A stretch of 64,000 nucleotides of DNA from Aphanomyces cochlioides (taxonomy: Eukaryota; Oomycota; Saprolegniomycetes; Saprolegniales; Verrucalvaceae), in the NCBI GenBank assembly GCA_019828595.1, contig JAHQRK010000015.1, positions 1,736,001-1,800,000 of the forward strand. The letters run 5' to 3'. Positions within the stretch are counted from its first letter, which is position 1. Every line of letters begins with the position of its first letter. Positions 1-10,724 of the stretch are shown here, piece by piece. A program made the translations under genes and the position numbers. The notes beneath the pieces are model-generated. The model saw only the letters and a program-made list of their open reading frames with translations. It did no database searches and was not told where the DNA came from.

Positions 1-195
1 TCTATTGAACATTGCACTCGCTATTAAGACATCTTTGAGCTCCGTTGGTCATAGTCGAGTCGTCGTTGCCCGCTAGCGCTTTCCTTGACAAAGACTTTGA
101 GCTACTTCAGCAATAATTACAGGAGAAAGAAGCGTTTAATAAAGTCAATAGAGATTTCCTGATTACAGCTCCCTCAGTGAAGAATCACATTACAT

Positions 196-1122
196 TTAGG
201 GACTAGAGTTCTGAAGAGCACGTTGGTGGGCGAGACAAAGACGACCGATAGAATGAATTGGATCGTGCTGGGCGAGACGTTTGCAGTGGGGTAGACTGCA
301 CACTTTATGGCGACGGTGTATCTCGCAAAGTGCTCCGCCACGATCTGTGCGGCCGCATCCTTCGACTTGACAGATTCTTGAGCCCCCATGCGAGGCGCAG
401 TAGTCCCCTCGTTGGGCGCCAATTGTACACTCTGGTGTCTTGCATCGGCGACCGCCTCCGTGCTTTCGGCATTTGCCCCCTCCTTGGGAACTCTTATCGC
501 AGCCGTCGACAATACATCGTGCACCGCCTCCATGAGCTTTGCATAGACCTCGAGATTGGGCGGATCGTGCACAATCAGGAACGCTACAACGCTTTCCCCC
601 ACCATGGGCAATGCAGAGATGCTTGCCTTGACTTCCCTTTGTACATCCTCGCATTTGGCACCGACGGGTTCCCCCGTGCTCTTTGCATTTGCCTCGATAC
701 GATACTGCGTTGATGCATCCTTCTTGGAGACATTGCCCTTTCACTTCGTCAATAATGCTCTTGGAGGTATCAGAATGCGACGGAGAATGCTCCACGACTA
801 GGACTGGAGTCAATTTGACATTGGCGTCAAATTCAGAACAACGACTTCTAGTGACATCATGCCATTCTCGCCCTTCGTGTTGATGGGAATAACCATGGTA
901 TGGCAGGGGGGTCTGGCAATGTTGATGGACGTATTGCCCAGGATTGACTTTGATATATTCGCACATAACTCGAGTTTGAGACTGCAAGGTAGGCGGCGGG
1001 TAGCGGACGACATTGCAGTTGTGGACAATGGCAATCTGCCCCATCTTGATGGATTCGTCAAGGGAAAGAATGATTTCATCGAGCAAGTCTTGATCCATGG
1101 CTTGATGGTTCGCGGCTCTCAT
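196..1122 (-). CDS. WRKY19-like zinc-repeat protein
   Basis: About 308 aa. The C-terminal half holds seven tandem units of the form C-x4-C-x9-C-x2-H, most followed by GG (for example GQCLQEGC, RCQMRGC, RCSVPDC, RCIVDGC). This pattern is the repeat seen in many oomycete proteins annotated WRKY19-like. The role is unknown; zinc binding and nucleic-acid or protein contact are inferences. The N-terminal ~130 residues show no motif. The frame stays open upstream to about position 1221 without an ATG, so either the start is the ATG at 1122 (chosen) or a short 5' exon is missed. The reading frame is otherwise intact and ends in TAA at 196-198. Confidence 0.8.
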   Translation of the reverse strand: MRAANHQAMDQDLLDEIILSLDESIKMGQIAIVHNCNVVRYPPPTLQSQTRVMCEYIKVNPGQYVHQHCQTPLPYHGYSHQHEGREWHDVTRSRCSEFDANVKLTPVLVVEHSPSHSDTSKSIIDEVKGQCLQEGCINAVSYRGKCKEHGGTRRCQMRGCTKGSQGKHLCIAHGGGKRCSVPDCARSAQSRGLCKAHGGGARCIVDGCDKSSQGGGKCRKHGGGRRCKTPECTIGAQRGDYCASHGGSRICQVEGCGRTDRGGALCEIHRRHKVCSLPHCKRLAQHDPIHSIGRLCLAHQRALQNSSP

Positions 1123-1222
1123 GTTGAAAGTGGAAATGACTCGACTCTCAGCATCAAGGACATAGAGTTGGCTTGTGGTCGCATGGAACACACGCGCAGC
1201 GACTGAATAGTTTGCGTACAAC

Positions 1223-3421
1223 AGGTGCCAACCTCAATATTCTGTCGGAAAGTCCATCAATTGACCGTCCTGATGCCTCAGATGGCCTCACTCTCTATCT
1301 ATAAGAGTTTATCTAGGTCAGAGTATGCTGAATAGTGCAAAGTGAATTCGTCCGTTATTGTACAAAGTGCAAACTCCCCAGCGGTGGCATGATTTCACCA
1401 TTGCCACTGCAGCTCACGTGGACTTTATGACAGACACGCCTTGGAAAGGCTAATTCAGTCAATCGTCTTGTCGGGATTTGCGTTGGGACGAACGTAACAC
1501 GAACGCAACTCTTGTGACGCAACGCTGCGTTTTGAGCTTACTACTTTTGAAGAGCCACAAACGACAAGGATGAGCCCCAACCGACTTAATTCCTCGACGT
1601 GAACGTGGTGAAAACAGAGGCTTGATGACGCTTGAAATACTACGAGGAGCACTATCATGCAGGCAGATGGCCATCATGGCCGCGTACTGCATTGTAGACC
1701 TCATACACTGCTTCACTTTGTGAGTCATGGACCAGTTGACAACCCCAGAATCCACGCTTGACTTGGCGTTGGACTCTAGCCGAGGGACAACGCTGACGAG
1801 TCTGTTTTGAAATCCGCTCGACTGTGTTGAGTCACTGTAGTGAAAGCATGCAGCCTGTCCTGGAGATCTCTTGAAAATGTGCAACAAAGCTCAAAGTGCT
1901 GCAACAGACACCAAAAATTTCAGCAGTAACAACTCAAAACAACATACAAGATTTACGCGACCTTGAGCACTCGGTAGCTCTTGCAGTCCGTAGCTCAAGC
2001 CTATGGCATCTTGATTGCAGTCGGAGCAGCCTCTGGTTTGCCTACCAACTCATCCAAGTCCAGCTCAAGGTGGACCCCAGGAGAGGCAAATGTGTCACGC
2101 CTGTCAAAGCTGTGGGATTTGTTTGCTGACATGGGTTGATCTCTTTTGCTCATACAGACTGATCCGACTTGATGAGTAGCAATAGCAACGCTTGGTTGCT
2201 CACAATTTGCACCCAAATGCGACCGAGCATTATGACAAACCATAGCTGCCTGTCTATCGAACTTTTTTAAGAACTACGCCTCGCATGCGTCTGGGGGACC
2301 GTCGGGGTTGAAATAGACGTGGTTTTCTCCAACTTTGTCAAGAGAAAAAATGATCAAGTTCACACTCGAGCGTCATCATGTGAACGTGGAACTTGTTCAT
2401 CGAACAACTGGACTCCAAAGTTGACTCTTCTGGAGAACGTCCCACGAAGGTTGTCTTGGAGCCTCCGAGCCTTTCTGAACGTCCTGGTAGTGTCTATAAC
2501 TTGCACCAGAATACACAGCTGAATGCAAACAAGTCTCTACCTTGGGTTGCATATACTTGGACTTATAAATCTTCATCTACGATAGATTCATTTTCCCACT
2601 TCTGGAAGTTGAATCGCATGGCGACGATGCTGTGTTAAGGAAGGAATGCATCTTGGAACCGAATCCGCGACAAGATATCAAATACACCTCGGCAGCATTG
2701 GCTCTGTCGAAGACACTCGGCTTTGTGTGATGGAACAGAAGTAGACCCTGCCAGAACTTACCATCCTCTGCTAGGAGTTCACGCTGTGAAACTCAAGTGA
2801 CGGTGCAGCATAACTATGATGGACGATCCCCCATCTAGAGTCCTTTCAATAAATATACCGGGAGGATTAACTCCGAGCTTTTCCCGCATCTGACGATGAC
2901 TACTCTTTCATCCTACGGGAATGAGTGAGAGGGCAATGCCGGCGAGGATAATTCCAGCTGCAAAATCGAGCAACACATCAAGAATGCCACGTTGTATGAT
3001 TTGTGCTACGAGTTGACTGGTTCTTGTTGTTCGTCCAACGACAGCAAACCGTCGGTGATGTCGTCGCCACTGTCAAGAGCGTATGGCATGTTGTCACAAG
3101 CCTAGAACAGTCTCGTGCGACTTCATGGACATTAATTTAGCCACGCTCCTCCAAATGATACGCAATGAAGGCTGGCTAGCTTACTGATATCTAGATTCAT
3201 TCCGCGGGGACTCTTTCACGCTGGCTGCCAGGACCCGCTGCTTTCAGCCGCTGCATTCCAATTGCCTGTCACGTAGATTATGCTGTCATCTTGTTTGCCC
3301 ACCACGTTCAACTTTGGCTGGAGTCTGACAATACCGAACTTCACTCGGACCAGTGCAAATTGCATTTACAGTGTAACTGAAAATCGTTGCCCGCGCAGTT
3401 TCATTTTCAATTTCACAAGCC
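1223..3421. other. Gene-poor stretch with possible decayed coding sequence
   Basis: I see no intact gene. On the minus strand an ATG-started 80-codon frame (2243 to 2001) reads as plausible protein, and weaker open stretches continue to about 1455 in other frames, so a decayed minus-strand gene is possible. On the plus strand about 2930-3110 has an open stretch of some 60 codons with no recognisable motif. Nothing here was assigned to a family. Confidence 0.3.
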
Positions 3422-5104
3422 ATGGCTCAAGCGAACGAGGTCTGGAGACCAATGTCGTACACAGACAACAAGTATGCGTACACTGTCTTTGACAAGCCAT
3501 ACACGCTCATTGAGCTCTCGTACATGGCGATTCTCTCTGAGGTCCTGGCCAAGACAAACTGGTGGATCAAGATGAACGATGCGACGATCCTGGCCAAGTG
3601 GAAAAGTGAATCGCAGCTCTCAGACTACGACTTTGCCTACCTCGATGCGGAATTGAACGATATTGCTCAAAAGTGCCGCCTGGACGATCCATCGACAGCA
3701 AGCCCGATTCCATTGCCAGTGCACGGTGTCTTCATGACAGACAAGTTGAAAACATCGCCATTACTCCAAGCTATTCGATCGGCGGCCGTGAAACTGGAAC
3801 AGGAAGCTCGTACTCGTGGAGATTTCCATCCAGGATCGAACGATCAAGTGCTCGATATTGTCCACCCCTCGTTCTATTGTGCAGTGAATGGCCGCACCAG
3901 AATCTCTCAGACTGTCAACACTGTCATGGGCGACCAAGTCCTCAACTGGCCAAACAGTGGCGGATACGACATTTCGGACAAGTTCCAGTGGCTCCCAACT
4001 CCCATCAAAGTCGACAAGGAAGGCAAGGCGAGCTTTGGGTCGTATATCAACAATATTCACCCGACGGACCATGCCGGAATGTACACTGCGCTCGAGTCTC
4101 TCTTCTCAACCATGCTCCCTCTCTTTGAACTGAGCTTGGGGTCTGCGGATGTCAAGCCAAAGCATCGTATCAATGACATCAATTGGCACGATGTCATGCC
4201 CGTCAATCGATACGACAGTGCCAAAGCTCAGTGGGAAGAACGGACGAAAGACTTGCCTCCCGAGGAGACTCGGACGGATGAATTCAAGCAGCAATTTTGG
4301 GACTTTATCAATAATTTCAGCGACGATGACGTCGTGTTGAATATTCCACAATTGCCAAGCACGTATGACCATCAGCAAGAATATCCTCGTCTTCCTTTGA
4401 CGGAAAAGAACTTGCAAGTCATTGTCAAGATTGCCTCCATTGAGTTGACGCCTGACAATCCAAAGTACACTGGTGGATCCTGGCACGTCGAAGGCATGAC
4501 CAACGAAAGCATCGCCGCGACGGGGATTTTGTACTACGACTGCGAGAATATCACGACGTCCAAGCTCGCATTTCGCCATGTCTTTGACGCGGAATCGATC
4601 GAAATGCTTGATTATGAACAAGACGAGCATGCTGCCATCACTGGAGTATTGGAGATCGAGTTTCATCATCACACTGAGTGTTTTTAGGTGTATGGCATAA
4701 CTCGCGAGGGCCAAGACAATCTCCAAGTCGTCGGGAATATCCAAGCGCAGGAAGGGCGATGTGTCGTCTTTCCAAACTTCATGCAACATTGCGTCGCCCC
4801 TTTCGAGCTCGCGGATCCAACCAAGCCTGGTCATCGAAAGATTGTCTGCTTCTTCTTGATCAATCCTGACCATCAGATTCTTTCAACCGCCAATGTACCG
4901 CCACAGCAAGCCACATGGTCGTTGAGATCGATGGAAGAAACATTGAGCTCGAAGCTTCCCGAGTTTGCATTGCTCAAGATCCAAGATATCGGAGGAAAGA
5001 TGACTCATGAAGAGGCCAAGCAGTACATGCTCGAGCTCATGGAGGAGCGGACGAAGAGCTCGGTGTTTGCCACGTACTTGAAAAACGAAATCTCCCTCTG
5101 GTAA
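3422..5104 (+). CDS. DUF4246 family protein, two exons
   Basis: Predicted 546 aa from exons 3422-4645 and 4688-5104. The intron (4646-4687, 42 nt, GTATTG...TTTTTAG) lies exactly between codons and restores a smooth ...AITG|VYGITREG... junction, whereas reading through gives a stop. The protein matches my recollection of the DUF4246 family of fungi and oomycetes: an N-terminal WW-IKMND segment, a central GGSWHVEG motif, and a C-terminal FPN-QH...DPT-PGH-KI block. In the C-terminal half, histidines in HVEG and QH resemble a 2-oxoglutarate/Fe(II) dioxygenase-like fold, but that is inference and no reaction is known to me. Two decayed copies follow directly downstream. Base composition and splicing look like the neighbouring housekeeping genes. 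Confidence 0.85.
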
Positions 5105-5460
5105 GACCTTTCATCGCAGCCTTTGCATTAACTCCACCTGTAGCGAGCATTAATCTGACCCCAGCACAATCTTCATTACTGTTCGTTCGCTCAGACAAAA
5201 ATCTTGATAAACCTATAATCAATTTAGTCTTCTGTTTTTATCTACGTCTTGAATATCAAGGAGCAACGAACTCAGTAGAGCTGCAACCTTTCTTGGCATC
5301 TATTTCATAGCCTCGCCCTTCTTTCTCGTAGATAATCCAGGCCAACAAGTTTGTTGCAGGCTGATTGACGTCACTCTGTCAGGTGTCTACCACCTTGGAT
5401 GTTGCCTTTTCCCTCTCTTAACCTGAATGAGTCGTCCTCTTTCCACCATTCTGATGCATT

Positions 5461-6180
5461 TTGACCACCAAAATTCTAGACAAACCATCATTTTCCAAAT
5501 TGCAATTCTGGAGACCAAAGTCGTACGAGGACAATTCGTACGCGTACGCCACCTCTGACACGCCGTACACGCTGAATGAGCTCAAATACATGGACATCCT
5601 TTGCCAAGTGCTGGCCAAGCCAAGTTGGTGGATCAAGATGAATGATGCGACGATTTTGGCATTCCATGGCAACCATGCTGCCGCTCTTCGAGCTGACTGG
5701 GGTCGAACGACGTGGTGCCAAACCTCCGCATCAAGATTAGAAGTTGGTACGAGATTATGCCTCTCGGTCGATATGAAAGTGCCAAAGCCAAGTGGGCCGA
5801 GATGACCAAAGATGTTCCTGCTGAGGAAACTCAGTCGGAAGAATTCCAAGCGCAAAGGAGAAACTTCTTCGAGAATTTCACCGACAAGGCCGTCGTTCTC
5901 AACATTCCTCAATTGCCAAGTACATTTGATTACCAGCAAGAATATCCTCGTCTTCCTTTGGCTGGAAAGAACTTGCAAGTCATTGTCAAGATTGCCTCGA
6001 TTGAATTGACGCCTGACAATCCAAAGTACACTGGTGGATCCTGGCACGTCGAAGGCATGACCAACGAAAGCATCGCCGCGACGGGGATTTTGTACTACGA
6101 CTGCGAGAATATCACGACGTCCAAGCTCGCATTTCGACATATCTTTTTTGACGCCTCACAGTTCGATCCAGTCATAAATT
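5461..6180 (+). pseudogene. Decayed DUF4246 copy 1
   Basis: Tandem copy of the upstream gene. The N-terminal block (WRPKSYEDNSYAYATSDTPY, WWIKMNDATILA) runs from 5461 to about 5690. After an internal deletion and frame change it resumes near 5712 at a YEIMPLGRYESAKAKW block and runs to the GGSWHVEG and LAFRH motifs. Some 230 central residues of the family are missing, and the C-terminal FPN/QH block is absent in this frame. Positions 6006-6136 are identical to 4445-4575 of the intact gene (131 bp), although the flanking sequence has diverged. This suggests gene conversion or a very recent partial duplication. Confidence 0.85.
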
Positions 6181-6189
6181 TATAATTTA

Positions 6190-6660
6190 TGGATTACCAC
6201 TCCATACAAGCACCATCAAGAATATCCTCGACGTTGCTTGACTGGAATGAATTTGCAAGTCATTGTCAAGGTTAAGTCCATCGAATTGACCCCCTAAAAC
6301 CCGAAATACCCTGGTGGGCCCTGGCACGTCGAAGGCACGCCAAAGAAAGCAGTCGCACCATTGGATTTTTCTACGACGGCTGCGAAAACATAACAACTTC
6401 CGAACTGCGGTTCTGCCATGCATTTGACGCTACATTCGTTGAGACGATTTTCTTCCGGTTTGGATGACAACAACGTCACTGCAGTATTCCCGACGAACTT
6501 GTCATCTGCTCAGCAGAAACTATGGAAGATGTGTGGCCTTTTCTAAATCTATGGAGCAAGGTTTGGAACCGTTTGAAGTGGCCGATCAAACCAAGCGTGG
6601 TCATCAAAAGATTGTCTGTTTCATTCTCCACAGACTGAAATTCCTCATTGAACCTTATGA
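6190..6660 (+). pseudogene. Decayed DUF4246 copy 2 (C-terminal fragment)
   Basis: A third, more degraded copy. In shifting frames one reads the MNLQVIVKVKSIELTP block, then PKYPGGPWHVEG, and later YGRCVAFSKSMEQGLEPFEVADQTKRGHQKIVCF, which corresponds to the family's C-terminal FPN-QH...KPGHRKIVCF block. Several stops and frameshifts break it, including a stop between the ELTP and PKYPGG blocks. It joins copy 1 at about 6185. No start codon or N-terminal region is present. Confidence 0.75.
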
Positions 6661-6737
6661 TTTACTTGGACAGTTGAACAGAACTCCTGGAGTCCAGCAT
6701 GTTGTTGTCATCCAACTCCTAGGACATTTCTTGTCTT

Positions 6738-6767
6738 GCTTGCGACTTCAGATCACCTGTCGCAATC
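6738..6767. promoter_or_regulatory. Dyad element, copy A
   Basis: A 30-bp near-palindrome, GCTTGCGAC-n12-GTCGCAATC, about 150 bp upstream of the first SDR reading frame. Its outer halves and the central CAGATC match copies B and C. It is a candidate transcription-factor site; no factor can be named from the sequence. Confidence 0.4.
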
Positions 6768-6789
6768 GTCCCAAACTGATATTTGCTTT

Positions 6790-6819
6790 GATTGCGACGT
6801 CAGATCAGCCGCCGCAATC
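6790..6819. promoter_or_regulatory. Dyad element, copy B, upstream of SDR 1
   Basis: A 30-bp imperfect dyad starting GATTGCGACGTCAGATCAG and ending GCCGCAATC, 95 bp upstream of the SDR 1 ATG. The same element lies 115 bp upstream of the SDR 2 ATG on the far side (10460-10489), and both promoters also share a TGATTGGAAGACA box between the dyad and the gene. Shared position and sequence argue for a conserved promoter element. Confidence 0.5.
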
Positions 6820-6914
6820 ACCAAAGGCGATGGAATAACCTGACTGATTGGAAGACACAATTCCCCAAGAGTATTTTTGATCGATTGTCATATTTCAATT
6901 CGACCTGACCCACA

Positions 6915-7847
6915 ATGACGTTTTCTGCTCGAGATATTCCCGACCAAAGCGGCCGCGTTGCCATTGTGACCGGCGGCATGGCTGGTATCGGCTACGAAAG
7001 CGTCCTGGCACTTGCTCGCAAAGTTTGCCATGTCATTTTCACCGCGCGAAGCACAGCCCGAGGCGAAGAAACGCTTGCAAAGATTAAGTCTGTCCTTGCA
7101 CCTGCATCCTTCCAAGTCGAATATGCCGTGGCGAACAATGAAGATCTTCAGAGCATTTCAGCTTTTGCCGCGTCGTTTCTCGCCCGCAACCTTCCACTGC
7201 ACGTCTTGCTTCTCAATGCTGGTGTCTCCATGGTGCCTTATCGAGTTATCCATGGCGTCGAGTCGACATTGTTTATCAACCACGTCGCACACCAGCATCT
7301 TGCCTTGCTGCTTTTGCCCGCGTTGGAACGATCAACCCCATCTCGAGTGGTTGTAGTTTCAAGTAATGTCCATTCGTCCTAGAAGCAGCTCGACTTGGAA
7401 TTACCCACGGCTGAGACTTACAATAGTTTGGCCATGTACAGCATGTCGAAATTGGCCAACATGCTCAAGATGCACGGACTGCTGAAGCAAATCCAATCGC
7501 CCAACGTCTACGTCAACTGCTTGCATCCTGGCATGGTTGCGACCGAGATATCCCGCACTGGTGTCCATGCCGAGTTCTTGCCGCGCTTTATTCGTGGCCT
7601 AGTTGAAACTTTATTCCATTTTCACCACTCGACGTTTGGTTATTCCGTCGAGAAAGGAGCGCTGACTCAACTGTACGTGGCTACAAGCCCTGATGTTGAA
7701 AAGCACAAGTGGCAGGGCGAATATTTCACCCCGATTGCTAAACTGGACAAGGCCGACAAGGTCAGTCGTGATCCAGAACTCGTCGATCGTCTCTGGAAGT
7801 GGACAAACGAAGTCATAACGAGAGTCTTGGCTGATGACAAGCAATAA
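6915..7847 (+). pseudogene. Short-chain dehydrogenase/reductase with premature stop (SDR 1)
   Basis: Classical SDR fold of about 310 codons, collinear with the intact SDR at 9409-10344. It shows the TGGMAGIG nucleotide-binding glycine motif, the LLLNAG motif, the VVVVSS catalytic-serine strand and a YSMSK catalytic Tyr/Lys pair. An in-frame TAG at 7380-7382 replaces the Tyr codon of the intact paralogue (TAC to TAG). Before it, a conserved KGAHVIF segment reads KVCHVIF. The frame is otherwise open to TAA at 7845-7847, so decay appears recent, or this could be a sequencing error. The substrate is unknown; the resemblance is to the retinol-dehydrogenase/WWOX-like group. Confidence 0.8.
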
Positions 7848-8048
7848 GAAGAATGCCGAAGGGAATAAATGTGAATCAAAATTGCGTTCTTACCAAATTC
7901 TTCCCCTTCGTGGTGTTTTCAGCACACATGACCGACGCCTTTGTCAAGCCCAGCCAAGCTCAGAGGTACCGAAAACCAAGTTGCGAAACAATCTATTGAA
8001 TAATTAATCGTTACATAGAGGCATCAAAGTGTGCTTCAGACGTGGAAG

Positions 8049-8906
8049 CTACACAGGAGTTGTTGGTGCATTTTCATAGTGGTCCTCTTCGGTCACGTTG
8101 CTCTCTTCCGCTTCTTGGTCGTGGTGGTTGGACAACAAGACCATGTACACGCCACCGCCCAAGATCGCACCCACGATCGGAGCTGTCATGGGAACCCACC
8201 AGTAGTAGTCGTACAAAGTAAAGACTTGAGATCCCCAACCAGCACACGCCGTCAAGACACGAGGACCAAAGTCACGCGCAGGATTCATCGCCGCTCCCGT
8301 CGACGCACTGACGCTCATGATGAGCATGATGACCACCAAGCCGATCGTCAATGGCTTCATGACTGGATTCGTCGGCATGTTGGCGGGGTCGTCCACGCAA
8401 AAGATCATAAAGACCAGCAGCGTCGTGCCGACCACTTCGTTGACAAACGCACTGCCGCTGTCTTCCCACGTCGCGGGGTATGTGGCAAAGATGCCGGCGG
8501 TCTTGATGGTCCGGTCGGGGTCGAACGCGTTGAGCGCCGGGTAGTACGTCAAGAAGACGACGAGTGCCGCCACGAACGCACCCACAAATTGCGCCACGGC
8601 ATAGAAGGGCACTTTCTTCCACGGCAGTTTACCATACACCGCCATGGCAATCGAGATGGCCGGGTTCAAGTGCGCACCGCTCACGCCACCGGCCGTGTGC
8701 ACGCCGAGCATGACGGCCAAGCCACACCCGATGGCAATCTCGGTGAACGATCCATTCTTGTTGTCGGGACTGAGCGTGACTTGAGCAATGACGCCGTTGA
8801 TGAAGACCATCATGATGAAGGTGCCGGCGAACTCGGCGAGGCATTCGCGCAGGAGGTGGCTTTGGAGTCTCCACCACGGTTTGGAGGATTGGATGTTGTG
8901 TTTCAT
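8049..8906 (-). CDS. Aquaglyceroporin (MIP family)
   Basis: About 285 aa, single exon. Both half-helix signatures are present: HLNPAISIAM (NPA, residues 81-83) and MNPARDFGPR (NPA, 208-210). The Asp after the second NPAR is the mark of glycerol-conducting members, so a glycerol/water channel is likely (family knowledge). Six hydrophobic segments can be traced from AEFAGTFIMMVFIN to the last one before an acidic C-terminal tail. I chose the ATG at 8906, just before the conserved RECLAEFAGTF block. The frame stays open about 33 codons further upstream without an ATG, so a short 5' exon is possible. The gene lies between the two facing SDR copies. Confidence 0.9.
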   Translation of the reverse strand: MKHNIQSSKPWWRLQSHLLRECLAEFAGTFIMMVFINGVIAQVTLSPDNKNGSFTEIAIGCGLAVMLGVHTAGGVSGAHLNPAISIAMAVYGKLPWKKVPFYAVAQFVGAFVAALVVFLTYYPALNAFDPDRTIKTAGIFATYPATWEDSGSAFVNEVVGTTLLVFMIFCVDDPANMPTNPVMKPLTIGLVVIMLIMSVSASTGAAMNPARDFGPRVLTACAGWGSQVFTLYDYYWWVPMTAPIVGAILGGGVYMVLLSNHHDQEAEESNVTEEDHYENAPTTPV

Positions 8907-9408
8907 TCGAGTCAAATTGTAGAATGGCTTTTGTGCCAACTTGCGTCTCGACGCAGCAGCAGATGCTCGATGGGACACCACGGAGCTTGTCTTTGCTTTT
9001 GCCACGTTGCGACATCATCTACACGGATAAAACCGACATTGGATGTGAACCTGCCAGCTGACATCTCAGTGCAAGACCAGCGTTGCAGCCGAGTTGGCAC
9101 GATTCCATAGACTAGTTGTCGCTTGATCGGATTAATGCAACCAGAGCCTTGCAACGTACGCAGAGTTCTCTATTGTTGTCATGGCAGTAAACATCACAAC
9201 GTGAGACACAAAAGTTTCGTCGTGACGTGTTTATACTCCGACAAGTACAATGTACTTTGTGCCTGTGCTATGGGATTTGTTTCCTCCCAAGAACAACAAC
9301 ATAATGAAAAGCGCTTGGCATTTAGTTCTTCTGGCGTGAATATGCAAGCGAGGAATGGTTCTAGCAGCTCTGTCGATGCAGCAACTTGTCAGATTTAGCA
9401 AGTTCGAT

Positions 9409-10344
9409 CTACACTTGCTTGGTTTCTGTCAAAATTCTTGTGATGGTATCGTTTGTCCACTTCCACAGACGATCGACTTGCTCTGGGTCGCGACTGAAGT
9501 CGCTGGCCTTGTCCAGCTTGGCAATGGGTGTGAAGTATTGCCCTTGCCACTCATTCTTCTCAACGTCAGGACTTGTTGAGACGTATAATTGAGTGAGCGC
9601 TCCTTGCTCGAGGGAGTAACCAAAGGTCGAGTGGAAGAAGCGAAAGACTGTCTCGACCAACCTACGAATGAACCATGGCAAGAACTCGGCGTGGACGCCA
9701 GTGCGGAAAATCTCGGTCGACACCATGCCAGGATGCACCGAGTTGACGTAGACTTTGGGCGACTTGATTTGCTTGCGGAGGCCGTGGACCATCAAGATGT
9801 TGGCCACCTTGGACGCGCTGTACATGGCCATGCTGTTGTACGTCTCGGCCGTCGGTAAATCCAAGTCGAGTTTGTTGTAGAATGCATGAGCATCACTTGT
9901 GATGGCCACGACTCGAGATGGGGCTGAACGTTCCAATGCTGGCAAGAGGAGCAATGCTAGATGCTGGTGGGCGGCATGGTTGATCAGCAGAGTCGACTCG
10001 ACGCCATGAATCACTCGATACGGCACCATGGCGACACCAGCGTTTAAAAGCAAGATGTGAAGCGGAAGGTTGCGGGCGAGAAATGACTCGGCGAAGGCCG
10101 AGATGCCCTGGAGGTCTTCATTGGTCGCCACGGCATATTCCACTTGGAAGGATGCAGGAGCCAACGCAGCTTTGATCTTCTCGAGAGTTTCTTCGCCTCT
10201 TGCAGTACTTCGCGCTGTGAAAATGACATGGGCGCCTTTGCGAGCCAAGGCGAGGACGCTTTCGTAGCCGATGCCAGCCGTGCCGCCGGTCACAATGGCA
10301 ACGCGGCCACCTTGGTCGGGAATGTCACTCGACGTAAAGACCAT
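9409..10344 (-). CDS. Short-chain dehydrogenase/reductase (SDR 2)
   Basis: Predicted 311 aa, single exon. Motifs in order: TGGTAGIG (residues 19-26) for NAD(P) binding, NAG at 101-103, a catalytic Ser in VVAITS (150), Tyr175 and Lys179 in YSASK. These place it in the classical SDR family, near retinol dehydrogenase-like enzymes; the substrate cannot be read from sequence. The ATG at 10344 aligns with the start of the paralogue at 6915. The two genes face each other tail to tail across the aquaglyceroporin gene and share upstream elements, consistent with an inverted duplication in which only this copy stayed intact. Confidence 0.9.
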   Translation of the reverse strand: MVFTSSDIPDQGGRVAIVTGGTAGIGYESVLALARKGAHVIFTARSTARGEETLEKIKAALAPASFQVEYAVATNEDLQGISAFAESFLARNLPLHILLLNAGVAMVPYRVIHGVESTLLINHAAHQHLALLLLPALERSAPSRVVAITSDAHAFYNKLDLDLPTAETYNSMAMYSASKVANILMVHGLRKQIKSPKVYVNSVHPGMVSTEIFRTGVHAEFLPWFIRRLVETVFRFFHSTFGYSLEQGALTQLYVSTSPDVEKNEWQGQYFTPIAKLDKASDFSRDPEQVDRLWKWTNDTITRILTETKQV

Positions 10345-10459
10345 CGTGCACTCCAAGGCAAATTAAAAAGTGATGCACAGACACCTCGATGTTTAAAGAT
10401 CCAAAAGTTTGATTGGTCTCATGTCTTCCAATCACTAGCGCCATGCTGCGCCTCTGGTG

Positions 10460-10489
10460 GATTGCGACGACAGACCAGTTGCCGCAATC
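10460..10489. promoter_or_regulatory. Dyad element, copy C, upstream of SDR 2
   Basis: GATTGCGACGACAGACCAG followed by TTGCCGCAATC, the counterpart of copy B (6790-6819). It lies 115 bp upstream of the SDR 2 ATG, close to the 95-bp spacing at SDR 1. The TGATTGGAAGACA box shared with SDR 1 lies between it and the gene on the minus strand. Confidence 0.5.
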
Positions 10490-10724
10490 AAGAGGAAGTT
10501 TCCACGGGCTTCACAGGGAACGCAGCCCCATCCGTGAATATTGACCTTATTGTTAACGAAGATTTGACATTGACCGGAGGATGCACTGCGAAGCAAGTCT
10601 TGATGGACTCTCTGTCCTAATTGCGTCGCAATGTGCGGAAGTCCTCATGGACGTCAAGGTCAGTGTGGTGGCAAATCCAAGATATTATATCCTCAATCGA
10701 GGGTTTGCTTATGAGTCTACTCAG

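Noticed and set aside
1459..1887. 142-codon minus-strand frame
   Set aside because: No ATG near its start, Ser/Arg-rich composition and no motif; kept only as part of a possible decayed region.
4646..4687. DUF4246 gene as two separate genes (stop at 4687)
   Set aside because: A 42-nt GT-AG intron removes the stop and joins two halves of one conserved domain.
8031..9110. Long open frame of 359 codons on the plus strand
   Set aside because: It is antisense to the aquaglyceroporin gene, His/Arg/Asp-rich, and has no motif; the minus-strand reading has both NPA motifs.
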